Position numbers and translations under genes: made by a program
Shown here: piece after piece, positions 1 to 7,153 of the stretch
Layout: each line of letters opens with the position of its first letter
Numbering within the stretch: the first letter of the stretch is position 1
The notes under the pieces: generated by a model
The model's database searches: none
Told to the model about the DNA's origin: nothing
The model's input: only the letters and a program-made list of their open reading frames with translations
NCBI GenBank assembly: GCA_963737405.1
Contig: CAVTSL010000004.1
Span: 1-64,000, forward strand
Direction of reading: 5' to 3'
DNA: 64,000 nucleotides
Source: JACCTU01 sp963737405
GTDB lineage: Bacteria; Actinomycetota; Thermoleophilia; Gaiellales; Gaiellaceae

Positions 1-113
1 GTCACCGTCCTCGCACTGCGCGAGACCTCGGCGCGCCCGGCCACGACGAGCGTTACGGCTGGGGCCTCGTCGACGCCGCGCGCACCACCTCACCGCTTCG
101 CCGCGGCCGCTGA
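1..113 (+). CDS. C-terminal fragment of a subtilisin-like (S8) serine peptidase
   Basis: The window opens inside a gene read in frame 3 and ending at TGA 111-113. The last 36 residues include GHDERYGWGLVDAART, which fits the closing segment of subtilases (a Gly-Tyr/Trp-Gly-x-Val-Asp-Ala motif after the catalytic Ser helix). In that family this is the end of the catalytic domain. The catalytic triad lies outside the window, so activity cannot be judged. The identification rests on one short motif. Confidence 0.55.
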   Translation, partial: HRPRTARDLGAPGHDERYGWGLVDAARTTSPLRRGR

Positions 114-246
114 GAGGTGGTGGCTAGCAGGTCGTTCGCGATTCGGGGCGATCGGGTGCGCGAGTGGCCGCCAGCGGTGCAGACATCTGCTGAGGCCACT
201 GCGAGCGTTATGGGCGCAATCTCCCAAGACATCGAAAGGAGAAGAC

Positions 247-702
247 GTGGCCAACAAACTGAACGTCCTCTACACCGCGGAAGCATCCGTCACCGGCGGT
301 CGCGCGGGTCACGGCCGCACGAGCGACGGTCGACTCGAGGTCGACCTCGACGTCCCGAGCGAGATGGGCGGCACAGGCGGCCCGGGCACGAATCCGGAGC
401 AGCTCTTCGCGACGGGTTATGCCGCGTGCTTCCAGTCGAGCATGCTGCGGTTCGCCTCACCGCGCAAGCTCGACCTGAGCGACTCCCGCATCACAGCCCA
501 CGTCGACACCGGGACGCTCGAGGGCGGCGGCCTCGGGCTCGCGGTGACGCTGGAGCTCGACGCGCCCGGGATCAATCGCGAAGACGCCGTCTGGCTGATG
601 GAGCGCGCGCACGAGACCTGCCCCTACTCGCGCGCCACGCGCGGAAACATCGACGTCACGCTCAGCGTCGGCGGCACGGCGATCGAGCGTCAGGCCGCGT
701 GA
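247..702 (+). CDS. ohr: Organic hydroperoxide resistance protein, Ohr/OsmC family
   Basis: 151 residues, the usual Ohr length. Ohr is a cytoplasmic thiol peroxidase that reduces organic and fatty-acid hydroperoxides and is recycled by dihydrolipoamide or similar dithiols. The two reactive cysteines are visible: Cys61 in LFATGYAACFQSS and Cys125 in HETCPYSRATRGNIDV, both signature segments of true Ohr rather than OsmC. The start is GTG at 247, preceded by AAGGAGAAG at a good spacing. It stands alone on the plus strand. No OhrR-type repressor gene is adjacent, so its regulation is not visible here. Confidence 0.93.
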   Translation: MANKLNVLYTAEASVTGGRAGHGRTSDGRLEVDLDVPSEMGGTGGPGTNPEQLFATGYAACFQSSMLRFASPRKLDLSDSRITAHVDTGTLEGGGLGLAVTLELDAPGINREDAVWLMERAHETCPYSRATRGNIDVTLSVGGTAIERQAA

Positions 703-797
703 GCAAACTCCACCGAAACACCGCTCCACGTGCGGCGTCGACGGCGACACGCGGATTCACAATCCGTGCGTATGAACGCCGTGGGACGCATCGAGAG

Positions 798-1214
798 ATG
801 CATGATGATGCCCACGCTATGGCCGACGTGCGAAACACCAGGATCCGCGCGTGGGAGCCACGCGATCGGGAGGACGTGCAAACGCTGTTGAGATTGCTGT
901 CAGAAGACGCCGCCGTTACAAGCGAAGACGCACCAACCTTCGTTGCGGAGAGGGAGTGGGAGGTTGTCGGGATGGTGACGCTCTGTGTCTTCACGACCCC
1001 CACCGGGCGGAAGGCGTACCTGGACCACCTTGTCGTCGCCCCCGAATCGAGAGGACACGGTATCGGGCGGGCTCTCGTCGAGTATGCGATCAGACAGGCG
1101 AGAGAGGCTGGCGCTTCGCGCATTGACCTGACCGCGAATGCCGAGAAACAGCCAGGGCGAACGCTCTACCAGTCACTCGGATTCGAACAGCGTGACACCG
1201 CGATCTTCGACTGA
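798..1214 (+). CDS. GNAT-family N-acetyltransferase
   Basis: 138 residues forming a single GNAT fold. The acetyl-CoA pyrophosphate loop (motif A) is visible as ESRGHGIGRAL at about residues 83-93, and the C-terminal LYQSLGFEQRD is the usual strand-helix end of the domain. The acetyl acceptor cannot be predicted. The start is ATG 798; ATG 819 in the same frame is an alternative. The frame is open upstream to 117, but that part lies over the ohr gene and is not coding. Codon use is looser in third-position GC than in core genes such as argF, as in the next gene, three bases downstream. Confidence 0.8.
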   Translation: MHDDAHAMADVRNTRIRAWEPRDREDVQTLLRLLSEDAAVTSEDAPTFVAEREWEVVGMVTLCVFTTPTGRKAYLDHLVVAPESRGHGIGRALVEYAIRQAREAGASRIDLTANAEKQPGRTLYQSLGFEQRDTAIFD

Positions 1215-1217
1215 GCC

Positions 1218-1679
1218 TTGGCTAAGCCCGAGCCGAACGACTGTGACACTTGCGAGTCGATCGCTGTCGAGAGCGCCCCAGGCGGATGCATTCACAAGAC
1301 GGAGCGTTGGTACGTAGATCACTGCATCGGACCGCTCGGCGTCGGGACGCTCATCGTCAAGCCCAACCGCCACGTCGTACACGTTTCCGACCTCGGGCCG
1401 ACAGAAGCGGCGGAGTTGGGAGTCGTCCTTCGACAGGCCGCCGACGTTGTGACCACGCTTGAACAACCCGAGCAGGTTTACGTCACCCTCTGGTCACACA
1501 TGGATGCCGTACCAGGGCACGTTCACTTCGTCGTGCAACCCGTCACTCGCGCACGAATGGACGAACACGACGGCCGCTACGGCGTGCTGCTCCAAGTCGA
1601 GATGTTCGACCGCCAGGTGTACCCCGACCCAACCGAAGCCGCCGCGTTCGCGGACCAAGCCCGGCAAGCCTGGCCGTAA
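1218..1679 (+). CDS. HIT-family (histidine triad) nucleotide-binding protein
   Basis: 153 residues with a TTG start four bases after the GNAT stop, so the two are probably co-transcribed. HIT proteins are nucleotide hydrolases or transferases acting on phosphoramidate or dinucleoside substrates. The active-site region PGHVHFVVQP (about residues 99-108) keeps the first two histidines of the H-x-H-x-H-x-x triad, but the third triad position is valine. The catalytic histidine is therefore shifted or lost, as in some divergent HIT-like proteins. Cys9, Cys12 and Cys24 near the N-terminus could bind metal. The family is likely, the activity uncertain. Confidence 0.75.
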   Translation: MAKPEPNDCDTCESIAVESAPGGCIHKTERWYVDHCIGPLGVGTLIVKPNRHVVHVSDLGPTEAAELGVVLRQAADVVTTLEQPEQVYVTLWSHMDAVPGHVHFVVQPVTRARMDEHDGRYGVLLQVEMFDRQVYPDPTEAAAFADQARQAWP

Positions 1680-2188
1680 CCGCTACCTCCTGACTGTTTC
1701 CCTATCGCGCATGTGGTGCGCCCGTGAGCACATCTCTAGGAGCTGTTCGACGGCTCGGCGGATGCGAGCTTCTCGGCTTCTGATCGCGCGTAGTCGATCG
1801 CCTGGGTCTGGCCCTGGTGTTGGCTCGCCGGAACATGTCGATGGTGAAAATCCTGTGACGATGCGTCCACAGGTGCGACGTTCCAGGGCGGTGGGAGGTA
1901 GAGATGCGGTGCCTGCCGGCTGGTAACCGCCCAACAGGGCGTGTCCGGCCCCGGGACAGCCCCGCTGCGTCCAGACCGGCCGGCTCACCGCGGCTCGAAG
2001 TCAAAAAGCAAAAGCCGTTTCGAATGATCCCGGACCCACTCACGGAGGGCGCCCCTCCCCCCAGCGCGGCCGCGCGCTTGGATCCTTTCCTCGGCCTGAC
2101 GCGTGCCGGAGTGAGTGACGTCCTCCGGCGCGCCTCCCTCGACGTACTTTGAGCCAGGCCCCGCGGGAGGGCGGGATCTCCGGGCGAC
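1680..2188. other. 509-bp stretch with no recognisable gene
   Basis: Several short frames cross this stretch on both strands, but none has a plausible start with ribosome-binding site, consistent codon use or a recognisable domain. A locally AT-richer patch lies at about 2000-2035. A small hairpin (GGAGGG, CGC loop, CCCTCC at 2044-2058) could end transcription of the minus-strand GNAT that stops at 2189. No RNA gene was recognised. Confidence 0.5.
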
Positions 2189-3010
2189 TCACGTTGGCTC
2201 CGTGGTTGGCGGCGTGTACGGCGACCACTCGTAGACGTTCACCGCGCATACCTCCCGGAAGCCCAGCCGCTCGTACATCGGTTGCCCCATCGGTGACGAT
2301 CCGAGCACGCCGACGTCGAAGCCGAGCTCGAGTGTGCCTGCGAGCGCCTCGCGGCTGATCGCCGCGCCGATCCCGCGGCGGCGGGCGTCCGGTACGGTGC
2401 AGACGAAATAGAGGCCCGCCACACCGGCCGCGAGGAACACTGAGGCGCACGCCACCGGGTCGCCGCCGGCTAGGCCGACGTAGTGCCGCCAAGGCACGTC
2501 GTCACCAACGCCGATGCGTCCATACATCTCGCGTACCCACGCCGCCTCCGGAGGTCCCTCACCGAAGCCGAGCGAGAGCACCTGCTCGTACGCGTCGAGA
2601 CCGATGTCGGTCACGACACGCGAGATCCGGACGTCCGTCGGCGCCTCGACGTCCGGGAGCGCCCGGAGGTCCGCGGCCATGCCGGGCTCCGGGCCGCCCT
2701 CGAAACCGTGCGCTTCGAGGCGGGTTCCGAGGTCGGTTGGACGCATCGACGGCCCGACGTGCCACGAGCCCGCGACGCCGCTCGTGCGCATCAGATTCTG
2801 CGACTCGGTTATCGCGGCGTCTGCGCGCTCGGGCTCGAGATCGGCTCGCACGACGCAGTTGTGGTACGCGATCGGCGACCCGCCGATTACCCACGTGATC
2901 TCCGCGTCGTCGCGCTCGCGACCTCCTCCCGCGCGTCCGAGCGCGAGCAGGAATTCCGCTTCGTTGTCCTCGACTGCGCGTGCGACCCAAGCGGCGGACA
3001 CGTCCGTCAT
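2189..3010 (-). CDS. GNAT-family N-acetyltransferase, two-domain length
   Basis: 273 residues. The C-terminal half is a clear GNAT domain: motif A reads DARRRGIGAAISREAL (about residues 208-223), followed by MYERLGFREVCAVNVYEW. The N-terminal half (about 1-115) has a weaker resemblance to a degenerate GNAT repeat, common in actinobacterial proteins of this length. The substrate is unknown. The start is ATG at 3008-3010; an in-frame ATG at 3017-3019 is an alternative. TAGCAT lies seven bases before the chosen start, consistent with a nearly leaderless message. It is transcribed away from the decayed integrase. Confidence 0.82.
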   Translation of the reverse strand: MTDVSAAWVARAVEDNEAEFLLALGRAGGGRERDDAEITWVIGGSPIAYHNCVVRADLEPERADAAITESQNLMRTSGVAGSWHVGPSMRPTDLGTRLEAHGFEGGPEPGMAADLRALPDVEAPTDVRISRVVTDIGLDAYEQVLSLGFGEGPPEAAWVREMYGRIGVGDDVPWRHYVGLAGGDPVACASVFLAAGVAGLYFVCTVPDARRRGIGAAISREALAGTLELGFDVGVLGSSPMGQPMYERLGFREVCAVNVYEWSPYTPPTTEPT

Positions 3011-3132
3011 GTCTCGCATGCTACGAGCCGCGACGACGAGGCCAGCGAGGACCCAACCGATGAAGCCGATGGTCAGTCGGCCGGAGCCCGCATTGCATAC
3101 ACACACTCCTGATTCAGACCACGACCCCCTCC

Positions 3133-3544
3133 AAACGGATTGTCTGGACGTCCGAGAACATCGGCTACCGCGTGCTCGCGAACGGGAAGCGGAGCTACTG
3201 CTTGCGCTACCCGACAGTGCCGGCGTCCAGCGCTGCAAGTTCCTCGGCCCCGGCTCGACACAGGGACAGGCGAAGGCAAAGCGCGCCGGGTCTCAGTGGC
3301 GAAGAAGCGCGGCGACTGGATCAAGGTCTCGCGCGAACCGTTCGCATCGTTCGCCGAGCGCTGGCTCGACGAGCAGACCGGGTTCGAGCGTCGACGCTCG
3401 ACGTCTACCGCTGGCACCTCCAGACGTGGACCACGCCGTCTCGGCACTTCCGCAAGGCGATCTCGGACGTGACGCACAACGACCGCCGACTTCCTCGCGG
3501 AGCTCAAGCGCTACCGCACTCCGAGAGCCGCGGCCCGCCTGTGA
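3133..3544 (+). pseudogene. Decayed tyrosine recombinase (phage-type integrase) N-terminal region
   Basis: No single frame is open, but pieces in successive frames read as one integrase N-terminus. Frame 1 gives YRVLANGKRSYCLRY, frame 3 gives GVQRCKFLGPGSTQGQAKA, frame 2 gives REPFASFAERWLDEQ, frame 1 gives RASTLDVYRWHLQTW, and frame 2 gives ADFLAELKRYRTPRAAARL before a stop at 3542-3544. This matches the arm-binding and SAM-like core-binding domains of site-specific integrases. The catalytic domain with its Arg-His-Arg-Tyr residues is missing. At least four frameshifts plus truncation indicate real decay. Its end overlaps the first of two direct repeats. Confidence 0.75.
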
Positions 3545-3633
3545 ATCCCGACGCCCACTACCCCGTTCAGGGGGAGGGCGCCCACCCCACGGGCCGCGGT
3601 CCGATGCGAGCCGTGGAGTGATCGAGGTCGATC
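3534..3633 (+). repeat. ~100-bp imperfect direct repeat, left copy
   Basis: Begins CCCGCCTGTGA inside the 3' end of the integrase relic and ends GATCGAGGTCGATC. The same sequence with small gaps recurs at 4341-4437; by eye about four in five positions agree. Internal landmarks shared by both copies are CACTACCCC, CAGGGGGAGGGC and GATCGAGGTCGATC. The two copies bracket the signal-peptidase-like gene. Confidence 0.75.
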
Positions 3634-3753
3634 ACTTCACCGCGCTATGCCCAGGGCGAGTCCAAAGCTCGCCAGCCCGGTGAGGGGGAGGAGGCCACGC
3701 GCGATCAGCCCTCGAGCTAGTCGGCTCCAGCCGATTTGGAACACTCATGCCTC

Positions 3754-4332
3754 GTGAAGCGTCTGCGGCGAAAACGGGTGCTGATTCCGGTTTCGATCGT
3801 GGTCGGAGTCCTCGCCCTCCTGGTCGCCCTGAACAGGACAGAGCTGCTTGTCGACGTAGGCGGGCGCGGAACCAGCATGGCCCCGAACATTCCCGCCTGC
3901 ACCGGCCGAGGACTTGCGGAAGGTTTCACCTACCGCTTCCGAGACCCGCACCGCGGCGAGATCGTCGTCTTCCATGCCAGTGGCGAGTTCGGCGGTGACT
4001 TCACTCCCGACCCAAACGCCTCCGGAAGCTTGGAGAAGCGTGTGGTCGGCACACCCGGCGACACCGTTGTCGGCCGGGGCGGAAGAGTCCTCGTCAACGG
4101 GACGAAGGCCGACGACATCGAAACGCCGCCGTTTCCGAGTGTCCGTCTCGGAGGCGGCGAGTACTACGTCCTTGGTGACAATCGGACGTTCTCGCAAGAC
4201 AGCCGCGACTTCGGCCCTGTGCCACGGGATGCGATCTTTGCGCGGACCTTCGTGATCATTTGGCCGCTCGGCAAGTTCGGCGTGCCCCCATACGACAAGG
4301 ACGCAGTGCCCCCCGGAGATGTCGCCTGCTAG
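3754..4332 (+). CDS. Signal peptidase I-like (S26) membrane protease
   Basis: 192 residues from GTG 3754; TTG 3736 is an in-frame alternative. A basic N-terminus (KRLRRKR) is followed by one membrane segment at about residues 9-25, then the S26 catalytic domain. Family motifs are visible: GTSMAPNI with nucleophile Ser41, EKRVVGTPGDTV with general-base Lys95, and YYVLGDNRTFSQDSRDFGPV. The enzyme should be active and cut signal peptides from secreted proteins on the outer face of the membrane. It lies between two direct repeats beside an integrase relic, so it may be an accessory copy brought in by a mobile element rather than the housekeeping lepB. Confidence 0.85.
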   Translation: MKRLRRKRVLIPVSIVVGVLALLVALNRTELLVDVGGRGTSMAPNIPACTGRGLAEGFTYRFRDPHRGEIVVFHASGEFGGDFTPDPNASGSLEKRVVGTPGDTVVGRGGRVLVNGTKADDIETPPFPSVRLGGGEYYVLGDNRTFSQDSRDFGPVPRDAIFARTFVIIWPLGKFGVPPYDKDAVPPGDVAC

Positions 4333-4340
4333 TCGAGGGA

Positions 4341-4437
4341 CCCGCCTGTGACTCCGACGCCACTACCCCACTCAGGGGGAGGGCCCCACTCCCACGGACA
4401 CAGTCCGACTCGAGGCCTGTAGCGATCGAGGTCGATC
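4341..4437 (+). repeat. ~100-bp imperfect direct repeat, right copy
   Basis: Begins CCCGCCTGTGA eight bases after the signal-peptidase stop codon and ends GATCGAGGTCGATC. It is a diverged copy of 3534-3633 with several one-base gaps. Being non-coding in both places, the pair looks like a duplicated element end or dispersed repeat rather than duplicated gene sequence. Confidence 0.75.
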
Positions 4438-4567
4438 TCGCACGGTGCTACCTGCGGAACGCTCAGAAGCGACGCGAGCACGGCTCCGCGCCGTTAGCAC
4501 GCTTGGAATCCGACCACATTCCGACCAAACCGACGAGTCTTAGGCGGTGTGTCCCTGCGACGAAACC

Positions 4568-4591
4568 AAAGGCCCGCGTTTGCGGCCTTTT
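4568..4591. terminator. Hairpin terminator between signal-peptidase region and tRNA-Ala
   Basis: AAAGGC pairs with GCCTTT and an inner CGC pairs with GCG around a GTTT loop, with one bulged C. On the plus strand a run of T follows (4588-4591). On the minus strand the hairpin lies just past the 3' end of the tRNA. It could therefore serve both directions. Confidence 0.6.
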
Positions 4592-4595
4592 CTCA

Positions 4596-4668
4596 TGGAG
4601 CGTGCCGGGATCGAACCGGCGACCTCCGCCTTGCAAAGGCGGCGCTCTCCCAGCTGAGCTAACGCCCC
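4596..4668 (-). tRNA. tRNA-Ala (anticodon TGC)
   Basis: Read on the minus strand, the 73-nt gene folds as a standard tRNA. The 7-bp acceptor stem is GGGGCGT with ACGCTCC (one G-U pair), and the D-arm reads AGCTCAGCTGGGAGAGC. The anticodon stem CCGCC/GGCGG encloses the loop TTTGCAA, and the T-arm contains GGTTCGATCC. Anticodon TGC and the start GGGG identify alanine. CCA is not encoded after the discriminator A at 4596. Its 3' end faces the integrase relic, as expected if a mobile element once used this tRNA as an attachment site. Confidence 0.95.
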
Positions 4669-4713
4669 GAGCGAGGTCAGTGTAGCCCCCGCCCGGGGCG
4701 GTTCAGGTGTGGT

Positions 4714-4974
4714 TTAGGCCGCGCGCTCCAGGCGCTCTTCGAGCCTCGCCCGCTTGACGATCGTCTCGGGGTCACCGAAGCGAAGGCGGGCGCGGAAGGC
4801 GCGGTGCTCGTTCCAGAGCTGTTCGAGACGCGTGTCGAGAGCCTTGAGCTCCGCCGCCAGCTCGGGGTCGTGTCCCTGAGCCAGCAGGCCGTAGAGCTCG
4901 GTGCGGCGCTCGCTGGCGCGCTCGATCTCGTTGTGGATCTCCTGCAGCGTCATATCCATTTCAACGTCGGACAC
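4714..4974 (-). CDS. Small charged helical protein, DUF2630-like
   Basis: 86 residues with a GTG start; in-frame ATGs lie at residues 6 and 8. Almost the whole chain is predicted helical and rich in Glu, Arg and Leu, with a pattern typical of DUF2630: an N-terminal IHNEIERASERR helix, then LKALDTRLEQLWNEHRAFRARLRFGDPE. No catalytic motif or membrane segment is present. Members of this actinobacterial family have no known function. It lies downstream of the rhomboid and metallopeptidase genes and just before tRNA-Ala. Confidence 0.7.
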   Translation of the reverse strand: MSDVEMDMTLQEIHNEIERASERRTELYGLLAQGHDPELAAELKALDTRLEQLWNEHRAFRARLRFGDPETIVKRARLEERLERAA

Positions 4975-4989
4975 ACGCTGGACATTCCG

Positions 4990-5082
4990 CTACCGGGGTG
5001 GGCGAAACAGGTACCAGGCCACGACGAACGCCCCCACGAGACCCGCCGCGACGGCGACCGCGAGGAGCGCCTCGTCGCTCAC
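4990..5082 (-). CDS. 30-residue single-membrane-span peptide overlapping the metallopeptidase stop
   Basis: A short frame whose GTG start overlaps the TGA of the metallopeptidase gene (GTGA), the same coupling used by its upstream neighbours. The product is SDEALLAVAVAAG followed by LVGAFVVAWYLF and RPPR: one hydrophobic segment with a basic end. The precise coupling and clean hydrophobic profile argue for a real gene. No homologue is recognised and its function is unknown. Confidence 0.5.
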   Translation of the reverse strand: MSDEALLAVAVAAGLVGAFVVAWYLFRPPR

Positions 5083-5381
5083 TCGTAGCCCAGCTCGCCG
5101 AGCCGATCCTCGTCCATCCCGAAGTAGTGCCCGAGCTCGTGGAGGACGGTGATCCGGATCTCCCGTTCGAGGTCGGCGGGGTCGGGGAAGTCGGCCTCGA
5201 GCGGCAGGCGGTAGATCGTGACCTTGTCCGGCATGTAGTCGCCGCCGCCCTCGAAGAGGCCCAGCAGGTCGGGCTCCTCGGGATGCTCGTCCTCGACGAC
5301 GACCGCGACGTTCTCGAGCTGCCGGGCGATCTCGGGCGGCAGCGAGTCGAGCGCCCGCCGCACGTGCTCCTCGAAGGTCAA
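5079..5381 (-). CDS. Small zincin-type metallopeptidase family protein
   Basis: 100 residues from a TTG start that overlaps the rhomboid stop (TTGA). The zinc motif HELGHYFGMDEDRL (81-94) gives HExxH with Asp90 as a likely third ligand. This matches the short cytoplasmic metallopeptidases formerly called DUF1025. Targets are unknown. No ATG, GTG or other TTG fits better, and TTG gives the family's usual start (TFEEHVRRALDSLP). It is translationally coupled to rhomboid and to the 30-residue peptide. Confidence 0.85.
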   Translation of the reverse strand: MTFEEHVRRALDSLPPEIARQLENVAVVVEDEHPEEPDLLGLFEGGGDYMPDKVTIYRLPLEADFPDPADLEREIRITVLHELGHYFGMDEDRLGELGYE

Positions 5382-6058
5382 TAGCTCGGTCGGACCGGCA
5401 CCCTCGGCCGGAGGACGAACGCCGTGACGACGCCGAAGACGAACCCGCCGACGTGCGCGAAGACGGCCACCCCTCCGCCCGCCGGCGGGTGCAGGAACTG
5501 GAATCCGGCGTCCCAGAGCTGGAACGCGAAGTAGATGCCGAGGAAGATCATCGCCGGGATCTCCCGGAGGAAGAAGAAGAAGAACAGCGTCAGCACCTTC
5601 GCGCCCGGAAGGAGCACGAGGTAGGCGCCGAGGACGCCGGAGATCGCGCCGGACGCTCCGAGGTTCGGGATGTCCGCCCCTTCCGGCGACGTCGAGAGCG
5701 TGATCGCAGTCTGGAGCCCGGTCGCCGCGAGCCCGGCCAGGAGGTAGAAGATCAGGTAGCGGACGCGTCCGAACGCATCCTCGACGTTGTTCCCGAAGAT
5801 CCAGAGGAACAGCATGTTCCCGGCGAGGTGGATGATGCTCGCGTGCATGAACATCGACGTGAAGATGGTGATCGGCCAGTCCTCGCCGACGACCGGACAC
5901 GAGTCGTTCACCTCGCACGGGTGGAACGCGAGCTGGTTCACGGCGCCGTCGAGGTCGGGCGCCTCGTAGAGGAAGAAGACGAGGGCGTTCGCGACGATCA
6001 ACCCCACCGTCACGACCGGGAATCGCCGCGTCGGGACGTTGTCCCTGAGCGGGATCAT
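5378..6058 (-). CDS. Rhomboid-family intramembrane serine protease
   Basis: 226 residues with about six membrane segments. Catalytic elements are visible: GASGAISG with nucleophile Ser136, and FAHVGGFVFG with His202. The HxxxN-type segment MHASIIHLAGNMLF (71-84) provides the oxyanion region. Rhomboids cut membrane-spanning substrates within the bilayer. A Cys-containing loop (about 46-57) precedes the second membrane segment. The ATG overlaps the stop of argF upstream and the stop overlaps the TTG of the metallopeptidase, so two proteases are made in sequence after ArgF. Confidence 0.93.
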   Translation of the reverse strand: MIPLRDNVPTRRFPVVTVGLIVANALVFFLYEAPDLDGAVNQLAFHPCEVNDSCPVVGEDWPITIFTSMFMHASIIHLAGNMLFLWIFGNNVEDAFGRVRYLIFYLLAGLAATGLQTAITLSTSPEGADIPNLGASGAISGVLGAYLVLLPGAKVLTLFFFFFLREIPAMIFLGIYFAFQLWDAGFQFLHPPAGGGVAVFAHVGGFVFGVVTAFVLRPRVPVRPSY

Positions 6059-6999
6059 CGGACGATGAGCGCGAGCAGCGCCTTCTGGGAGTGCAGGCGG
6101 TTCTCCGCCTCGTCCCAGATCGCCGATTGCGGCCCGTACGCGATCTCCTCCGTGATCTCCTCGCCGTAGTGCGCCGGGAGGCAGTGGAGGACGATCGCGT
6201 CGTCGTCCGCGAGCTCGAGCAGCTCGTCGCGGATGCCGTAGCCGTCGAGGTCGCGCAGCCTCCGCGCGCGGTCCTCCTCCTGGCCCATGCTCGTCCAGAC
6301 GTCGGTGTAGAGAACGTCGGCGTCCTTCGCGGCCTCGCGCGGATCGTGGACGACGCGCACCGCGGCGCCCGTCTCCTCCGCTGCGGTTCGGGCGGTGTCG
6401 AGCGGTCCGGCCTCCGGCTCGTAGCCGGGCGGTACGGCTGCGGTGAAGTGCATCCCGAGCTTCGCGGCGGCGACCATGAGCGACGCGCAGACGTTGTTCC
6501 CGTCGCCGAAGTACGCGACGCGGACGCCGTCGAGCCGCCCGAAGCGCTCGCGGACCGTCATCACGTCGGCGAGTGCCTGGCAGGGGTGCGAGCTGTCCGT
6601 CAGCCCGTTGATCACCGGGATCGTCGAGTTGCGCGCGAGGTCGTCGACGTCCGACTGCGCGAACGTGCGGATCATGATCGCGTCGAGGTAGCCGGAGAGG
6701 ACGTGCGCGGTGTCCTTGATCGTCTCCCCGCGGCCGAGCTGGAGATCCGAGGCGGACAGGTAGAGCGCCGCGCCGCCGAGCTGGAACATCCCGACCTCGA
6801 ACGACACGCGGGTGCGCGTCGAGGGCTTCTGGAAGATCATCCCGAGCGTCCGCCCGGGGAGGAGCGCGAGGTCCTCGCCGGCCGCGTGGGCCCGCTTCAG
6901 CTCGTCGGCGAGGTCGAGCGTGCGCAGGAGCTCCTCGCGGCTCCAGTCGGCGACTCTCGTGAAGTCGCGGCCCTTCAGGTCGTCCGACACGGCGATCAC
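6055..6999 (-). CDS. argF: Ornithine carbamoyltransferase
   Basis: 314 residues from GTG 6999; GTG 6990 would give the more usual start SDDLKGRDF. The enzyme makes citrulline from ornithine and carbamoyl phosphate in arginine synthesis. Signature residues are the carbamoyl-phosphate loop STRTR (60-64), HPCQ (138-141) and the ornithine loop HCLPAH (272-277). This is the OTC rather than ATC pattern. No other arg gene is in the window. It is the first gene of the overlapping chain argF-rhomboid-metallopeptidase-small peptide. Confidence 0.95.
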   Translation of the reverse strand: MIAVSDDLKGRDFTRVADWSREELLRTLDLADELKRAHAAGEDLALLPGRTLGMIFQKPSTRTRVSFEVGMFQLGGAALYLSASDLQLGRGETIKDTAHVLSGYLDAIMIRTFAQSDVDDLARNSTIPVINGLTDSSHPCQALADVMTVRERFGRLDGVRVAYFGDGNNVCASLMVAAAKLGMHFTAAVPPGYEPEAGPLDTARTAAEETGAAVRVVHDPREAAKDADVLYTDVWTSMGQEEDRARRLRDLDGYGIRDELLELADDDAIVLHCLPAHYGEEITEEIAYGPQSAIWDEAENRLHSQKALLALIVR

Positions 7000-7012
7000 G
7001 GCACGCGGGATC

Positions 7013-7153
7013 CTACGGGTCGCCTTCGTCGCTCTTCCTGCTCTTGATCGCTGCCCAGAGCAGGAGGCCGCCGATCGCGATCGCGCTCGAGAGCTCGACG
7101 ATCAGCCCGGGCGTGCCGCCGTGGGCGACGATCAGCCGCGCGAGAGCAACCAC
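7013..7153 (-). CDS. 46-residue single-span membrane peptide
   Basis: A GTG start lies inside the last codons of the upstream membrane-protein gene (22-nt overlap), with TAG at 7013. One hydrophobic segment (IVELSSAIAIGGLLLWAAI) is followed by the basic tail KSRKSDEGDP. Short overlapping partner genes of polytopic membrane proteins are common, so it may be an accessory subunit of the neighbour. No homologue is recognised. The start is uncertain because alternatives are only non-standard codons. Confidence 0.45.
   Translation of the reverse strand: MVALARLIVAHGGTPGLIVELSSAIAIGGLLLWAAIKSRKSDEGDP

Noticed and set aside
1683..1988. Minus-strand gene in the 1680-2188 gap
   Set aside because: No ribosome-binding site, no domain, and composition like random sequence.
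2025..2060. Third copy of the ~100-bp direct repeat
   Set aside because: Only a short CCCACTCA/GGAGGGCGCCC likeness; too little to align with the other two.
1..3130. Duplicated tRNA-Ala 3' end marking the other boundary of the mobile element
   Set aside because: No copy of the tRNA end longer than a few bases was found to the left of the integrase relic.
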